Shown piece after piece: positions 33,773 through 41,248 of a stretch of DNA of 64,000 nucleotides; the stretch's first letter is position 1, and every line of letters begins with the position of its first letter. Under the pieces are notes generated by a model. It had not been told where the DNA came from. It saw nothing but the letters and a program-made list of their open reading frames with translations, and searched no databases. A program made the position numbers and the translations under genes. The stretch is from Palsa-504 sp963844625. GTDB taxonomy: Bacteria > Actinomycetota > Actinomycetes > Streptosporangiales > Streptosporangiaceae. The stretch is from the NCBI GenBank assembly GCA_963844625.1, contig CAWJPF010000019.1, positions 62,001 through 126,000 on the forward strand, in the 5' to 3' direction.

Positions 33773-34729
33773 GTGAGCACACCAACCTCGCTTGACCTGC
33801 CCGACGGGGTACGGCGCACCACGATCGACACCAGCCGGGGCCCGTTCGCGGCGTTCGAGGCGGCGCCGGCCTCGGGGGTCTGCGAGCGGGACGCCGCCCT
33901 GCTCATCCCCGGCTATACGGGCAGCAAGGAAGACTTCATCGCCATCCTCGACCTGCTGGCCGACCGAAGCCGCCAGGTCATCGCGATCGACATGCGCGGG
34001 CAGTTCGAGACACCCGGTGCGGACCATCAGGACGGCTACAGCGGGCCGGCGCTCGCCGCGGACATCGCCGCGATCGTCCACGCGACCGGCACCAGGCACC
34101 TGGTCGGGCACTCCTACGGCGGGCTGGTGGCCCGTGAGGCCGTCCTGGCCGGCGCATGGCGGACCCGCGGCGGCCTGACCCTCGGCCGCGATGTCGTGTC
34201 CTTGACGCTGATGAGCTCGGGACCGGGCGCGCTCACCGGGCCGCGAGCCGAGGAACTGCACGCGATGCTGGACACCCTCGGCGTCCGGGACGCCAGCGTG
34301 CCGGACCGGACGGCGCTGGCGGCCGGCCTCTCCGAGCTCTGGCAGGCGTACCTCGAGCCGCAGCTCATCGCGGCTGGTGTTCCCGCCGCGGTCGTGGCGT
34401 TCCTGGCTCGGCGAATGCTGGGCAACGACCCGGTCGGCCTAGTCGTGATGGCGCGCAACCTGCTCGCCGCCCCGGACCGGACGGCCGAGCTGGCCCGGCT
34501 TGGCCAGATCCCGATGCTGGTCATCTACGGTGAGAACGACAATGCCTGGTCCCCGGCCGCGCAGGAGCAGATGTCCAGGCGGCTGAAAGCCCGCCGGGTA
34601 TGCATCCCGGGCGCGGTGCACTCGCCCGCCGTCGAGGCCCCCGCCACGACCGCCGGCGCGCTGACGCAATTCTGGGACGCGGCCGAGGCCGCGACGTCCG
34701 CCCGCGCCGCCGCGACTCCGATGGCTTAG
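33773..34729 (+). CDS. Alpha/beta hydrolase
   Basis: A 318-residue alpha/beta-hydrolase with nucleophile elbow VGHSYGGLVA (Ser about 111), oxyanion loop IPGYTGSKEDF, acid in VIYGENDNAWSP and the catalytic His in PGAVHSPAVEAP. The GTG at 33773 lies about 9 nt after TAAGGT, so the message may be leaderless. No substrate can be inferred. It is convergent with the RecB-like nuclease gene (gap 4 nt). Confidence 0.82.
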   Translation: MSTPTSLDLPDGVRRTTIDTSRGPFAAFEAAPASGVCERDAALLIPGYTGSKEDFIAILDLLADRSRQVIAIDMRGQFETPGADHQDGYSGPALAADIAAIVHATGTRHLVGHSYGGLVAREAVLAGAWRTRGGLTLGRDVVSLTLMSSGPGALTGPRAEELHAMLDTLGVRDASVPDRTALAAGLSELWQAYLEPQLIAAGVPAAVVAFLARRMLGNDPVGLVVMARNLLAAPDRTAELARLGQIPMLVIYGENDNAWSPAAQEQMSRRLKARRVCIPGAVHSPAVEAPATTAGALTQFWDAAEAATSARAAATPMA

Positions 34730-34733
34730 GGGC

Positions 34734-35603
34734 TCAGCTGGTAGCCAGCCCGTCCCAGGGCCGCCGCGGCACCGCGGCTGCGGTCCCCTCGGGGCAGTGC
34801 CGCCGGTAGTCACACCATCCGCAGGACGAGCCGGGACGCGGCGGGAACACCTCGTCGAAGGCGTCGGCGGGCAGGCCGTCGCGCATCCGCTCGTCCGCGG
34901 CCGCGCACTCCGCCGCGATGTCCTCGGCGCGGCCCAGGTGCCTAGCCAGCGATACGTCCGTGTGCAACCAGGTGAGCACCTCGCCGGTGGGCAGATGGTG
35001 CAGCTCCACCCGGTGACAGGGGCGCCGTAGCACCCGCCCGGCCGCGAGCGCGTAAAGGGCCAGCGCCAGCGAACTGCGCGCGTCGTCCACGGTGAGCAGG
35101 TGCCGTCCGGTCTTGTAATCAACGACCACCAGTTCGGTACCCGCAGCTTCGGCGAGCCGGACGTCGAGCCGGTCGATCCGTCCGGAAACCGCGATCTTGT
35201 CCGTGCGGGTCGCCACCGTCCGTTCCACCCCGACCGGCTCATCGGCGGGGTCAAGGCCGGTGACATACCGCTGGACCAGGCTGATCGCGCGTTCACGCTG
35301 CCGCACCGACTGGGTCTCGTCCGCGAAACCCTCGTCGATCCAGCCGCGGTCGACCAGCGCCCCCGCGGACGCAGGCGTCCGCTGCGCCAGCGGCAGCCGC
35401 CACCAGGCGGCCAGCGCGTTGTGGATGGCGGCCCCGACGCTGTTATGCGCCCACGGCGGGCCCTTCGGCGGCGCGGGCCGGTCCAGGTAACTCATCCGGT
35501 ACCGGCGCGGGCAGTCGAGCCAGGCCGTCAGCCGCGTCGGCGTACACGGGTACAGCCGGCGCGGCATCCCCTCGAATCCCAGCTGCTCCGCCCTGCGCTC
35601 CAT
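34734..35603 (-). CDS. RecB-family PD-(D/E)XK exonuclease with Fe-S cysteine cluster
   Basis: A 289-residue nuclease of the Cas4/RecB-like PD-(D/E)XK group (PDDEXK_1). The catalytic core shows GRIDRLD near residue 142, VVVDYKTGRH (D-x-K, Lys about 164) and an upstream His in AAIHNALAAWW. Cysteines CPRRYR near residue 31 and CGWCDYRRHCPEG near 262 would ligate a [4Fe-4S] cluster as in AddB and Cas4. No CRISPR is near; this is the stand-alone actinobacterial protein, probably a DNA-repair exonuclease. The exact start is uncertain. Confidence 0.87.
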   Translation of the reverse strand: MERRAEQLGFEGMPRRLYPCTPTRLTAWLDCPRRYRMSYLDRPAPPKGPPWAHNSVGAAIHNALAAWWRLPLAQRTPASAGALVDRGWIDEGFADETQSVRQRERAISLVQRYVTGLDPADEPVGVERTVATRTDKIAVSGRIDRLDVRLAEAAGTELVVVDYKTGRHLLTVDDARSSLALALYALAAGRVLRRPCHRVELHHLPTGEVLTWLHTDVSLARHLGRAEDIAAECAAADERMRDGLPADAFDEVFPPRPGSSCGWCDYRRHCPEGTAAAVPRRPWDGLATS

Positions 35604-35617
35604 CGGTGACCCGGGCC

Positions 35618-36259
35618 CTACTCGCCGAGGCTAGCCAGGGACGAGGGATCAGAGCCCGCGGCGACCCAGGAGTCGAACTTCTTCTCGGCCGCCGCGATCG
35701 TCGTCTCCGGGCCGTGGCCAGGAAGCACGCGGGTCTCCGGCGGCAGGGGAAGCAGGTGCTCCCCGATCGCGGTCAGCTGGTCGGCGTAGCCTGGGAACTC
35801 GCCGTCGTGCGGGGCCGGTCCCGCGGCCAGCAAGACGTCCCCGGTGAACACTACGCCGAGTTCCTCGCAGTACAGGCAGACCGAACCGGGCGTGTGACCC
35901 GGCGCGTGCAGGACCTCAAGCGTGACGTCGGCGACCTCGAAAATCCCGCCGTCCTCCATCTCGATGTCGGCCTGGTCCTCGGGATAGGCTTCCCGCCACG
36001 CCATCTGGTCCTTCCGGTGCAGCGCCACCGGCGCCTCGTCCCGCTCGGCCGCCTCGAGCGCCGCAGCGACGTGATCGGCGTGGCCGTGCGTGCAGATGAC
36101 CGCCAGTACCTCGCGGTCGCCCACCACGTCGAGTACCGCCTCGGCATCGCGGCCCGGATCGATGACGATGACCTCTTCGTCATCGCCGATAACCCAGACG
36201 TTGATCTTGGGTCCGGCCGCCGCCGCGGGCGACGGCAGCTGATCAATCCGTGCGCTCAT
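35618..36259 (-). CDS. Metallo-beta-lactamase fold hydrolase (glyoxalase II-like)
   Basis: A 213-residue MBL-fold protein with the metal motif THGHADH near residue 60, a further His in HAPGHTPGSVC near 120, the bridging Asp in VFTGDVLL and terminal His in LPGHGPETT. This pattern matches hydroxyacylglutathione hydrolase-like proteins of actinomycetes, which may act on mycothiol thioesters (inference). ATG at 36259, weak GGGAAAC upstream. It follows a membrane protein gene on the same strand. Confidence 0.87.
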   Translation of the reverse strand: MSARIDQLPSPAAAAGPKINVWVIGDDEEVIVIDPGRDAEAVLDVVGDREVLAVICTHGHADHVAAALEAAERDEAPVALHRKDQMAWREAYPEDQADIEMEDGGIFEVADVTLEVLHAPGHTPGSVCLYCEELGVVFTGDVLLAAGPAPHDGEFPGYADQLTAIGEHLLPLPPETRVLPGHGPETTIAAAEKKFDSWVAAGSDPSSLASLGE

Positions 36260-36296
36260 CCGGGCGTTTCCCTCCTCGGGTCGGCGGTGGGGACCG

Positions 36297-36770
36297 CTAC
36301 TTTACCCGGCGGCGCAGGGCGCGGACGAGCGGCAGGGCGGCGAAGTAGGTTCCGGCCAGGGAACTGCCGCCGACACCAAGGTCGACCGATATCCGGCCCT
36401 GCTTGGCCCAGTAGACGTCCTTCAGGTCAAGCAGCAGGGCGAACTCATCGACGATGAGCGCGAGCCCGGCACCGTAGGCCAGCGCCACGACCGGGTGCCT
36501 GCGGTGCTCGCTGTTACCACCGTGGACGGCGATCCCGCCGACGCCGCTGATCAGGCCGATGCCCCACATGTAGTGGTGCAGGTGCTCACCGCCGACGCTG
36601 AGGTTGCCGAACGGTCCCTTGCCGTTCTTGATGCTGTAGGTGATGCCCCGGACGGCACCGAACGTGGCCGTGAAGGCGAGCCAGCTGAGCAAGGCGGCCC
36701 GCTGCCCCGCGTCCAGTTCCTCGTGGTAGACGCGGCGGACATCTTTAGGGAGCGAGGATGTGAAGGCCAT
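36297..36770 (-). CDS. Integral membrane protein
   Basis: A 157-residue membrane protein with four hydrophobic segments: LLSWLAFTATFGAVRGI, MWGIGLISGVGGIAVHG, ALAYGAGLALIVDEFALLLDL and SLAGTYFAALPLVRAL. GGEHLHHYMWGIG and DEFALLLDLKDVYW are conserved in a family of unknown function. The ATG at 36770 is chosen because homology-like composition begins there; the longer open frame lies in the neighbouring gene. No specific role. Confidence 0.72.
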   Translation of the reverse strand: MAFTSSLPKDVRRVYHEELDAGQRAALLSWLAFTATFGAVRGITYSIKNGKGPFGNLSVGGEHLHHYMWGIGLISGVGGIAVHGGNSEHRRHPVVALAYGAGLALIVDEFALLLDLKDVYWAKQGRISVDLGVGGSSLAGTYFAALPLVRALRRRVK

Positions 36771-36789
36771 TGGGGCACCATATCGCGGA

Positions 36790-37635
36790 TTAACCGCGGC
36801 TGGCCGGCCTGCTCCCCGTGGTCTGGGCGACCAGGGCCTCGTACACTCCGGCGGCGGCCGTCTCGGCGCCGATCCGGTATCCGCTGAGGCTGCCGTGGTC
36901 ATCACTGCCGCCGGTGGCCAGCAGGCCGAGATCATGACTGAGGGCAAGCAGGCGGGCTCGTTCGGCCTCTGGCTGGTCGGGATGGAAGACCTCCACCCCG
37001 GCCAGACCTGCGGCGGCCAGCGCGACGATCTCCTCGTCCGAGACGACGAATTCCCTTCCGGCCCGCGGGTGGGCCAGCACCGCGGCCCCGCCCGCGGCGC
37101 GGATCAGCCCGATCGCGTGGACGGGATCGAGCGCGTACCGGTCCACGTAGGCTCGTCCGCCGTCGCCGATCCAATCGCGGGTGAAGGCCTCGCGGGGCTC
37201 CGCGATGGCGCCGCTGGCCGCCATCGCGCGAGCGATGTGCGGGCGGCCGACCACGGCGTCGCCCGCGATGGCGGCCACCTGGCCCCAGCTGACGTCCACG
37301 CCGAGGTCGGCGAGCCGGCTCACCATGGCCCGGGCGCGCAGCACGCGGTCGTCGCGGATCCGGCTGAGTTCCGCGGCGAGTTCCGCGTCGTCCGGGTCAA
37401 ACAGGTACGCCAGCAGGTGCACACTGCGATCGGCTAGCCGGCCGGACAGTTCCAGGCCAGGCACCAGGATCAGGTCCTCCGGCAGCGCCCGGCGAGCCTC
37501 GGCGTGACCTGCCACCGTGTCGTGGTCGGTCAGGGCGATGGCGTCCAGCCCGGCCCGCGCGGCGCGGCGCATCACCTCGGCGGGGGGATCGGTCCCGTCC
37601 GAGGCACTGCTGTGCACGTGCAGGTCGGCCCGCAT
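36790..37635 (-). CDS. PHP-domain metal-dependent phosphoesterase
   Basis: A 281-residue PHP protein. Metal-binding motifs run in order: DLHVHSSASDGTD (residues 3-15), ALTDHDTVAGH (37-47), PGLELS (61), VGRPHIARAM (130), VLAHPRAG (192) and GGSDDHG (255). It resembles 3',5'-nucleotide bisphosphatases/RNase AM-like enzymes that hydrolyse pAp or short RNA 5' ends. ATG at 37635. The association with a DUF6758 gene just upstream is typical of actinomycetes. Confidence 0.88.
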   Translation of the reverse strand: MRADLHVHSSASDGTDPPAEVMRRAARAGLDAIALTDHDTVAGHAEARRALPEDLILVPGLELSGRLADRSVHLLAYLFDPDDAELAAELSRIRDDRVLRARAMVSRLADLGVDVSWGQVAAIAGDAVVGRPHIARAMAASGAIAEPREAFTRDWIGDGGRAYVDRYALDPVHAIGLIRAAGGAAVLAHPRAGREFVVSDEEIVALAAAGLAGVEVFHPDQPEAERARLLALSHDLGLLATGGSDDHGSLSGYRIGAETAAAGVYEALVAQTTGSRPASRG

Positions 37636-37702
37636 CGGCCCATCGTAGGGGAACCCATCATAGGAGACCGGGAAACATCGTAGGAGACGAGAAAACAGAG
37701 CG

Positions 37703-38350
37703 TCAGCGGGCGGACAGGCGAACCGACGCGGCCCCGAACGGCAGGTCCAGATCCTGGCCGGGATCACGCAGGTCACGCAGGGCGATCGGCTCGATGAGCT
37801 GGACGCCTGCGGTCTCCGGCCACAGCACCAGCCACAGCCAGTAGCCCTTGATCTCGCCGGCGAACGCGGCGCGGTCCGGCGAGTCCACCTGCCAGAGCGG
37901 GAAATCATGCTTCCCGAACGAAGCGGTGGCGACCGGCGGCGCGGTGGCGAACCCCGCGCCCGGGTCCACGCTGTCCAGGCCGGCCAGGCCCGCGCCCAGT
38001 CCCACGCCTGGTTCCTCGGCGACGACCACCATGTCAGCGGGGCCGCCGCAGGGGTTCGGGCCCGACAACGCCACCGCGCACGCGCGGACGCCGGTACGTT
38101 CGTCGCCCGCGCCGGCGAACCCTGCGACCAGCCAGCTGGCCGGCAGCGGCCACGGCAGCCAGACAGGAACACCCGCGGTGCGCAGCAGCCCGTCCAGGCC
38201 TTCCTGGGACGGGCTGAAGGCGGGCAGCAGAGGATGGACCTCGCCGTGCAGGTCGCAACGCCAGGCGCTGGACCATGCGGTGGGCTCATGGACGGTCCGG
38301 CCGCATCGCGGGCAGGCCGCGGCCGAGTGACGGTGACTGTCCTGACCCAC
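37703..38350 (-). CDS. DUF6758 family protein
   Basis: A 215-residue protein with an N-terminal zinc-finger-like CPRCGRTVHEPTAWSSAWRC, then a Trp/Pro-rich domain (PVWLPWPLPASWLVAGFAGAG) and the conserved KGYWLWLVLWPETAGV segment. It belongs to an actinobacterial family of unknown function found beside PHP and moeZ-region genes. The start at 38350 is plausible but lacks a strong ribosome-binding site. Confidence 0.75.
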   Translation of the reverse strand: MGQDSHRHSAAACPRCGRTVHEPTAWSSAWRCDLHGEVHPLLPAFSPSQEGLDGLLRTAGVPVWLPWPLPASWLVAGFAGAGDERTGVRACAVALSGPNPCGGPADMVVVAEEPGVGLGAGLAGLDSVDPGAGFATAPPVATASFGKHDFPLWQVDSPDRAAFAGEIKGYWLWLVLWPETAGVQLIEPIALRDLRDPGQDLDLPFGAASVRLSAR

Positions 38351-38491
38351 GGGCTTACCTCATCGCAGCGCAGTGGAATGGCATTCTTCGATGGCGAGCG
38401 GAATAGCCATCTTTGTAGTGTGAGCGGTCTTACCCGCTGGCCGGCGGAACATGCTCTGAGTGGCGCCGGCCTCACTGTGGGCCGGACATGG

Positions 38492-38527
38492 CAGTGGCGC
38501 CGGCCCCCGAGGGGACCGGCGCCACTG
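38492..38527 (-). terminator. Terminator of secreted-protein unit 1
   Basis: CAGTGGCGCCGG (38492-38503) pairs perfectly with CCGGCGCCACTG (38516-38527). The inner CCCC/GGGG also pairs, with one C-A mismatch in between. It lies about 28 nt beyond the stop codon of the minus-strand gene. Confidence 0.85.
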
Positions 38528-38554
38528 TGTCAATCGGTCGAGCTGAGGCGTTTC

Positions 38555-39256
38555 CTACTTGAGGACGCCCAGGTCGGCACCGTACAGCTGGTTGCTGTTG
38601 ATGGTGCCGGTCGGGAACCCGTTCGCACCCTGGAACCCGGTCAGGTTGCTGACGTACAGCTCCGGCCGCGGCATGTTGGTCGGGTAAGCCGAGCCCGGGT
38701 AGGTCAGCACGAACGGCTGCGAGAAGTTGGTGTTCGAGCCGTTGATCAGCGGAACGTAGCCGTGGCGCACAGTGTCGGCCGAGTCAACGACCCACACCGT
38801 CTTGGACGAGACGCCACACGGCTGCAGCGTGACCTTCTCACCCGACACCGCGGTCGCGGCGACGCCCGCGCACAGGCCGCTGTCCACGCCGTAAGGCGAG
38901 TACTGGATCTCGAACGCAGCGTCGGTGCTGTAGTGCAGGTTCAGCGATGCGGACACGAGGTCGGCCGCGAAGAAGTCGGCGACGGTGCCCTGGAAGGAGA
39001 AGGTGTAGTCCTCCGCCGGGTCGAAGTTGGCGGTGCGGAACAGGATCTGCGGCTGGCCGACCTTCTCGCCCTGACGCAGCGTGTCAAGCACGAAGTTCGG
39101 GGTTGCGTGCGTGCCGAAGTCACGGCTGAAGATGTTGATGCAGAAGCTGCCGCAGGACGGGGTAGCTGCACTGGCGGACAGCGGAGCCATCGCGCCGACG
39201 CCGCCGACCAGGGCCATCGTCGCCGCAGCGGCGAGGACCTTGTTCTTGATGGACAT
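38555..39256 (-). CDS. Secreted protein of unknown family, copy 1
   Basis: A 233-residue exported protein. A Sec signal peptide occupies residues 1-31 (basic SIKNKV, then AAAATMALVGGVGAM, cleavage near SASA-ATP). The mature part has four cysteines (PSCGSFC near the N-terminus, GLCAG and QPCGV centrally), suggesting two disulfides, and is rich in aromatic and Asn/Thr residues. It is probably all-beta. I do not recognise the family. The ATG at 39256 has GAAGGGA upstream. It is preceded by a 180-nt structured leader and a small ORF, and is duplicated in tandem (copy 2, damaged). Possible roles such as surface or inhibitory protein cannot be decided. Confidence 0.8.
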   Translation of the reverse strand: MSIKNKVLAAAATMALVGGVGAMAPLSASAATPSCGSFCINIFSRDFGTHATPNFVLDTLRQGEKVGQPQILFRTANFDPAEDYTFSFQGTVADFFAADLVSASLNLHYSTDAAFEIQYSPYGVDSGLCAGVAATAVSGEKVTLQPCGVSSKTVWVVDSADTVRHGYVPLINGSNTNFSQPFVLTYPGSAYPTNMPRPELYVSNLTGFQGANGFPTGTINSNQLYGADLGVLK

Positions 39257-39449
39257 GAAGTGTTCCCTTCTTGGAACCACAGCCGTGCCCTGCGCACGGC
39301 TGTTGGAGCCGACCCCCGCATCGTCCGGGCCGGAGACACTCCGGCCCGCCGGTGTGCGGCGGCCTGATCAGGACAGGAACGGCCATCCTGATCGGTCTTG
39401 CGGTTGAGAAAGGGAAGAACCCGGGCGAACCCGGAAGCTAAAGAGGTGT
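39244..39449 (-). promoter_or_regulatory. Invariant structured leader, copy 1
   Basis: This 206-bp segment is identical base for base to 40606-40811 in the second unit. On the minus-strand RNA it forms three stem-loops: GATCAGGA/TCCTGATC (plus 39366-39373 with 39386-39393), a 10-bp stem with 3-nt loop (39326-39335 with 39339-39348), and a 10-bp stem with 5-nt loop (39279-39288 with 39294-39303). The ribosome-binding site of the secreted protein follows. Flanking coding sequence differs between copies, so the leader is under selection or recent conversion. Confidence 0.7.
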
Positions 39450-39563
39450 AACCGGCCAACAGGTACAGCCAAAAGGAGAACGCTGCCGTGCGGGCGTGAC
39501 GCCCTGACCAAAAGCTGATGCCAGCGCAGCTCCAAAAGCCGAACAGCACTCACCATGGTTCAC
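39438..39563 (-). CDS. Leader small ORF (41 aa), copy 1
   Basis: GTG at 39563 with AAGGAGG eight bases upstream opens a 41-codon frame: MNHGECCSAFGAALASAFG, then QGVTPARQRSPFGCTCWPV and TPL, stop TAG. The corresponding place in copy 2 has the same start, frame and stop (MNHGKHRSAPEAALASACG, QGVTPARQHSLPVTPL). They differ by an in-frame 18-nt indel and many synonymous changes. This coding-like divergence and the strong Shine-Dalgarno sites argue for a translated leader peptide or small protein. It lies 181 nt upstream of the secreted-protein ATG in both units. Confidence 0.6.
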   Translation of the reverse strand: MNHGECCSAFGAALASAFGQGVTPARQRSPFGCTCWPVTPL

Positions 39564-39608
39564 GTCTTTGTCCTCCTTTACCAAGAAAGACGCCGAGCCC
39601 CGGGGCCT

Positions 39609-39660
39609 GGTTGACGCGGATCGAGATGATTTATCCGGCGTGACCAAACTGAAACTTTTA
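39609..39660 (-). promoter_or_regulatory. Conserved promoter region of secreted-protein unit 1
   Basis: The minus strand contains AAGTTTCAGTTTGGTCACG followed by CCGGATAAATCATCTC. The same block occurs upstream of copy 2 (41102-41153) with few changes. GATAAA/GATAAT is the probable -10, placing transcription start about 60 nt before the leader ORF and about 365 nt before the secreted-protein start. Confidence 0.5.
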
Positions 39661-39829
39661 CGTCACTCTGACCCCAGTTACAGCTGTGGCTGTTGATACG
39701 CGGGGGACGATACCACCGCGAACCGTCGCCGCGCGGTCATTTCGGCTAGACAGGCCGCAAGCTAGCGCAGTGCCGACGTTCCGTGATTGTCGTGCGCGAT
39801 TCACGTCGCACTGGGGCCTAGACATGGCA

Positions 39830-39861
39830 GTGGCGCCGGTCCCCGAGGGGACCGGCGCCAC
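39830..39861 (-). terminator. Terminator of secreted-protein unit 2
   Basis: GTGGCGCCGGTCCCC (39830-39844) and GGGGACCGGCGCCAC (39847-39861) form a perfect 15-bp stem. Compared with unit 1, the T here restores a pair with A that is a C-A mismatch there, so the structure is conserved. Confidence 0.88.
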
Positions 39862-39890
39862 CGTGTCAATCGGTCGAGCTACGGCGTTTC

Positions 39891-40618
39891 CTACTTCAGG
39901 ACACCGAAGTCGGCACCGTACAGCTGGTTGCTGTTGATGGTGCCGGTCGGGAACCCGTTCGCACCCTGGAACCCGGTCAGGTTGGTGACGTACAGCTCCG
40001 GCCGCGGCATGTCGGTCGGGTAAGCCGAGCCCGGGTAGGTCAGCACGAACGGCTGCGAGAAGTTGGTGTCCGAGCCGTTGATCAGCGGAACGTAGCCGTG
40101 ACCCACGGTGTCGGCCGAGTCGACGATCCACACCGTCTTGGCCGAGACGCCACACGGCTGCAGCGTGACCTTCTCGCCCGCCACCGCGGTCGCGGCGACG
40201 CCCGCGCACAGGCCGCTGTCCACGCCGTAAGGCGAGTACTGGATCTCGAACGCGGCGTCGTCCCTGAGGGCTCGGTGGTGCCGGTGTCAGCCGTAGTGCA
40301 GGGCCACGCCGGGCCGACCAGGCCCGCGGCGACGAAGTCCGACACCAGACCCTGGTAGGAGAAGGTGTAGTCCAGCGCCGGGTCGAAGTTGGCGGTGCGG
40401 AACAGGATCTGCGGCTGGCCGACCTTCTCGCCCTGACGCAGCGTGTCGAGCGCGAAGTTCGGGCTCGCGTGCGTGCCGAAGTCACGGCTGAAGATGTCGA
40501 CGCAGAAGTGACCACAGGACGGGGTGGCCGCGCTGGCGGAGACGGTGCTCATGGCACCGGCGCCGCCGACGAGGGCCAGCGTCGCCGCAGTGGCGAGCAC
40601 CTTGCTCTTGATGGACAT
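39891..40618 (-). pseudogene. Secreted protein of unknown family, copy 2 (frameshifted)
   Basis: A tandem paralogue of the protein at 38555-39256. The N-terminal part (signal peptide, PSCGHFCVDIFSRDFGTHAS and on) runs in one frame to about residue 110. After LVGPAW a one-base deletion relative to copy 1 shifts the frame. Next to it is a 27-nt insertion that contains a TGA in the ancestral frame. The C-terminal part (GVDSGLCAGVAATAVAGEKV through GADFGVLK) is intact in the other frame. Translation from the ATG 40618 gives a 178-residue hybrid ending at 40082. Probably inactivated, while promoter, leader and terminator remain intact. Confidence 0.8.
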
Positions 40619-40811
40619 GAAGTGTTCCCTTCTTGGAACCACAGCCGTGCCCTGCGCACGGCTGTTGGAGCCGACCCCCGCATCGTCCGGGCCGGAGACA
40701 CTCCGGCCCGCCGGTGTGCGGCGGCCTGATCAGGACAGGAACGGCCATCCTGATCGGTCTTGCGGTTGAGAAAGGGAAGAACCCGGGCGAACCCGGAAGC
40801 TAAAGAGGTGT
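40606..40811 (-). promoter_or_regulatory. Invariant structured leader, copy 2
   Basis: Identical to 39244-39449 over 206 bases, with the same three stem-loops and the same distances to the leader ORF stop and to the secreted-protein ATG. Preserved although the gene behind it is damaged. Confidence 0.7.
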
Positions 40812-40907
40812 TACCGGCAAAGAATGCTGTCGTGCGGGCGTTACGCCCTGACCACAGGCTGAAGCCAGCGCAGCTTCAGGAGCCGAACGGTGCTTACCAT
40901 GGTTCAC
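40800..40907 (-). CDS. Leader small ORF (35 aa), copy 2
   Basis: GTG at 40907 preceded by AGGAGG opens MNHGKHRSAPEAALASACG, then QGVTPARQHSLPVTPL and a TAG stop. Homologous to the 41-codon ORF of unit 1, lacking six residues in frame (FGCTCW region). The stop-to-ATG distance to the following gene is again 181 nt. Confidence 0.6.
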   Translation of the reverse strand: MNHGKHRSAPEAALASACGQGVTPARQHSLPVTPL

Positions 40908-41153
40908 AGATCCTCGCCCTCCTGTGCAGGCCGGGGGTCAAGGTCCTGCCCGGTGAGTTGCGGTCACTGGGCAGGGCTGTCAAGCCGCCTCATACTGCTA
41001 GCCGAACAGCGACGGCGCGGTCTGAGGCGCATCCGCTGATCTTCTTAGCTATGAAGCTTTGGTCCGTTTATCCATCAGGGAGACGCGGGGTCTCGGGGTT
41101 TGGTTGACGCGGATTGAGGTGAATTATCCGGCGTAACCAAATCGAAACTTTAA
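40908..41153 (-). promoter_or_regulatory. Promoter and extended upstream region of unit 2
   Basis: The promoter block at 41102-41153 (minus strand AAGTTTCGATTTGGTTACG, CCGGATAATTC) matches that of unit 1. Between it and the leader ORF lie about 150 extra bases absent from unit 1. These hold no ORF that I can support. The block is divergent from the Nudix gene, whose start is about 95 nt away. Confidence 0.5.
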
Positions 41154-41248
41154 TATCGCCCTGACGGCAGTTACGGCACTATGTATTGATACGTGCGCAC
41201 CGTACCACCACTTGCCTTCGCCGGGTGGCATTTCAGATACTTATCGAT

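Noticed and set aside
34734..35603. Cas4-like nuclease suggesting a CRISPR system
   Set aside because: No cas genes or repeat-spacer array is present; the protein is the stand-alone RecB-family nuclease typical of actinomycetes.
37907..39367. 486-codon plus-strand frame across DUF6758 and the secreted-protein unit
   Set aside because: Antisense to two supported minus-strand genes, crosses their terminator and leader, and has no domain.
39368..39556. 62-codon frame MVSAVRLLELRW... in the leader of unit 1
   Set aside because: The matching frame of unit 2 stops after 19 codons, and the Shine-Dalgarno spacing favours the GTG seven bases upstream (39563) in another frame; the MNHG frame is the conserved one.
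38490..41153. Duplicated region as an insertion sequence or transposon
   Set aside because: No transposase, no terminal inverted repeats and no target-site duplication; each repeat is a complete promoter-to-terminator gene unit.
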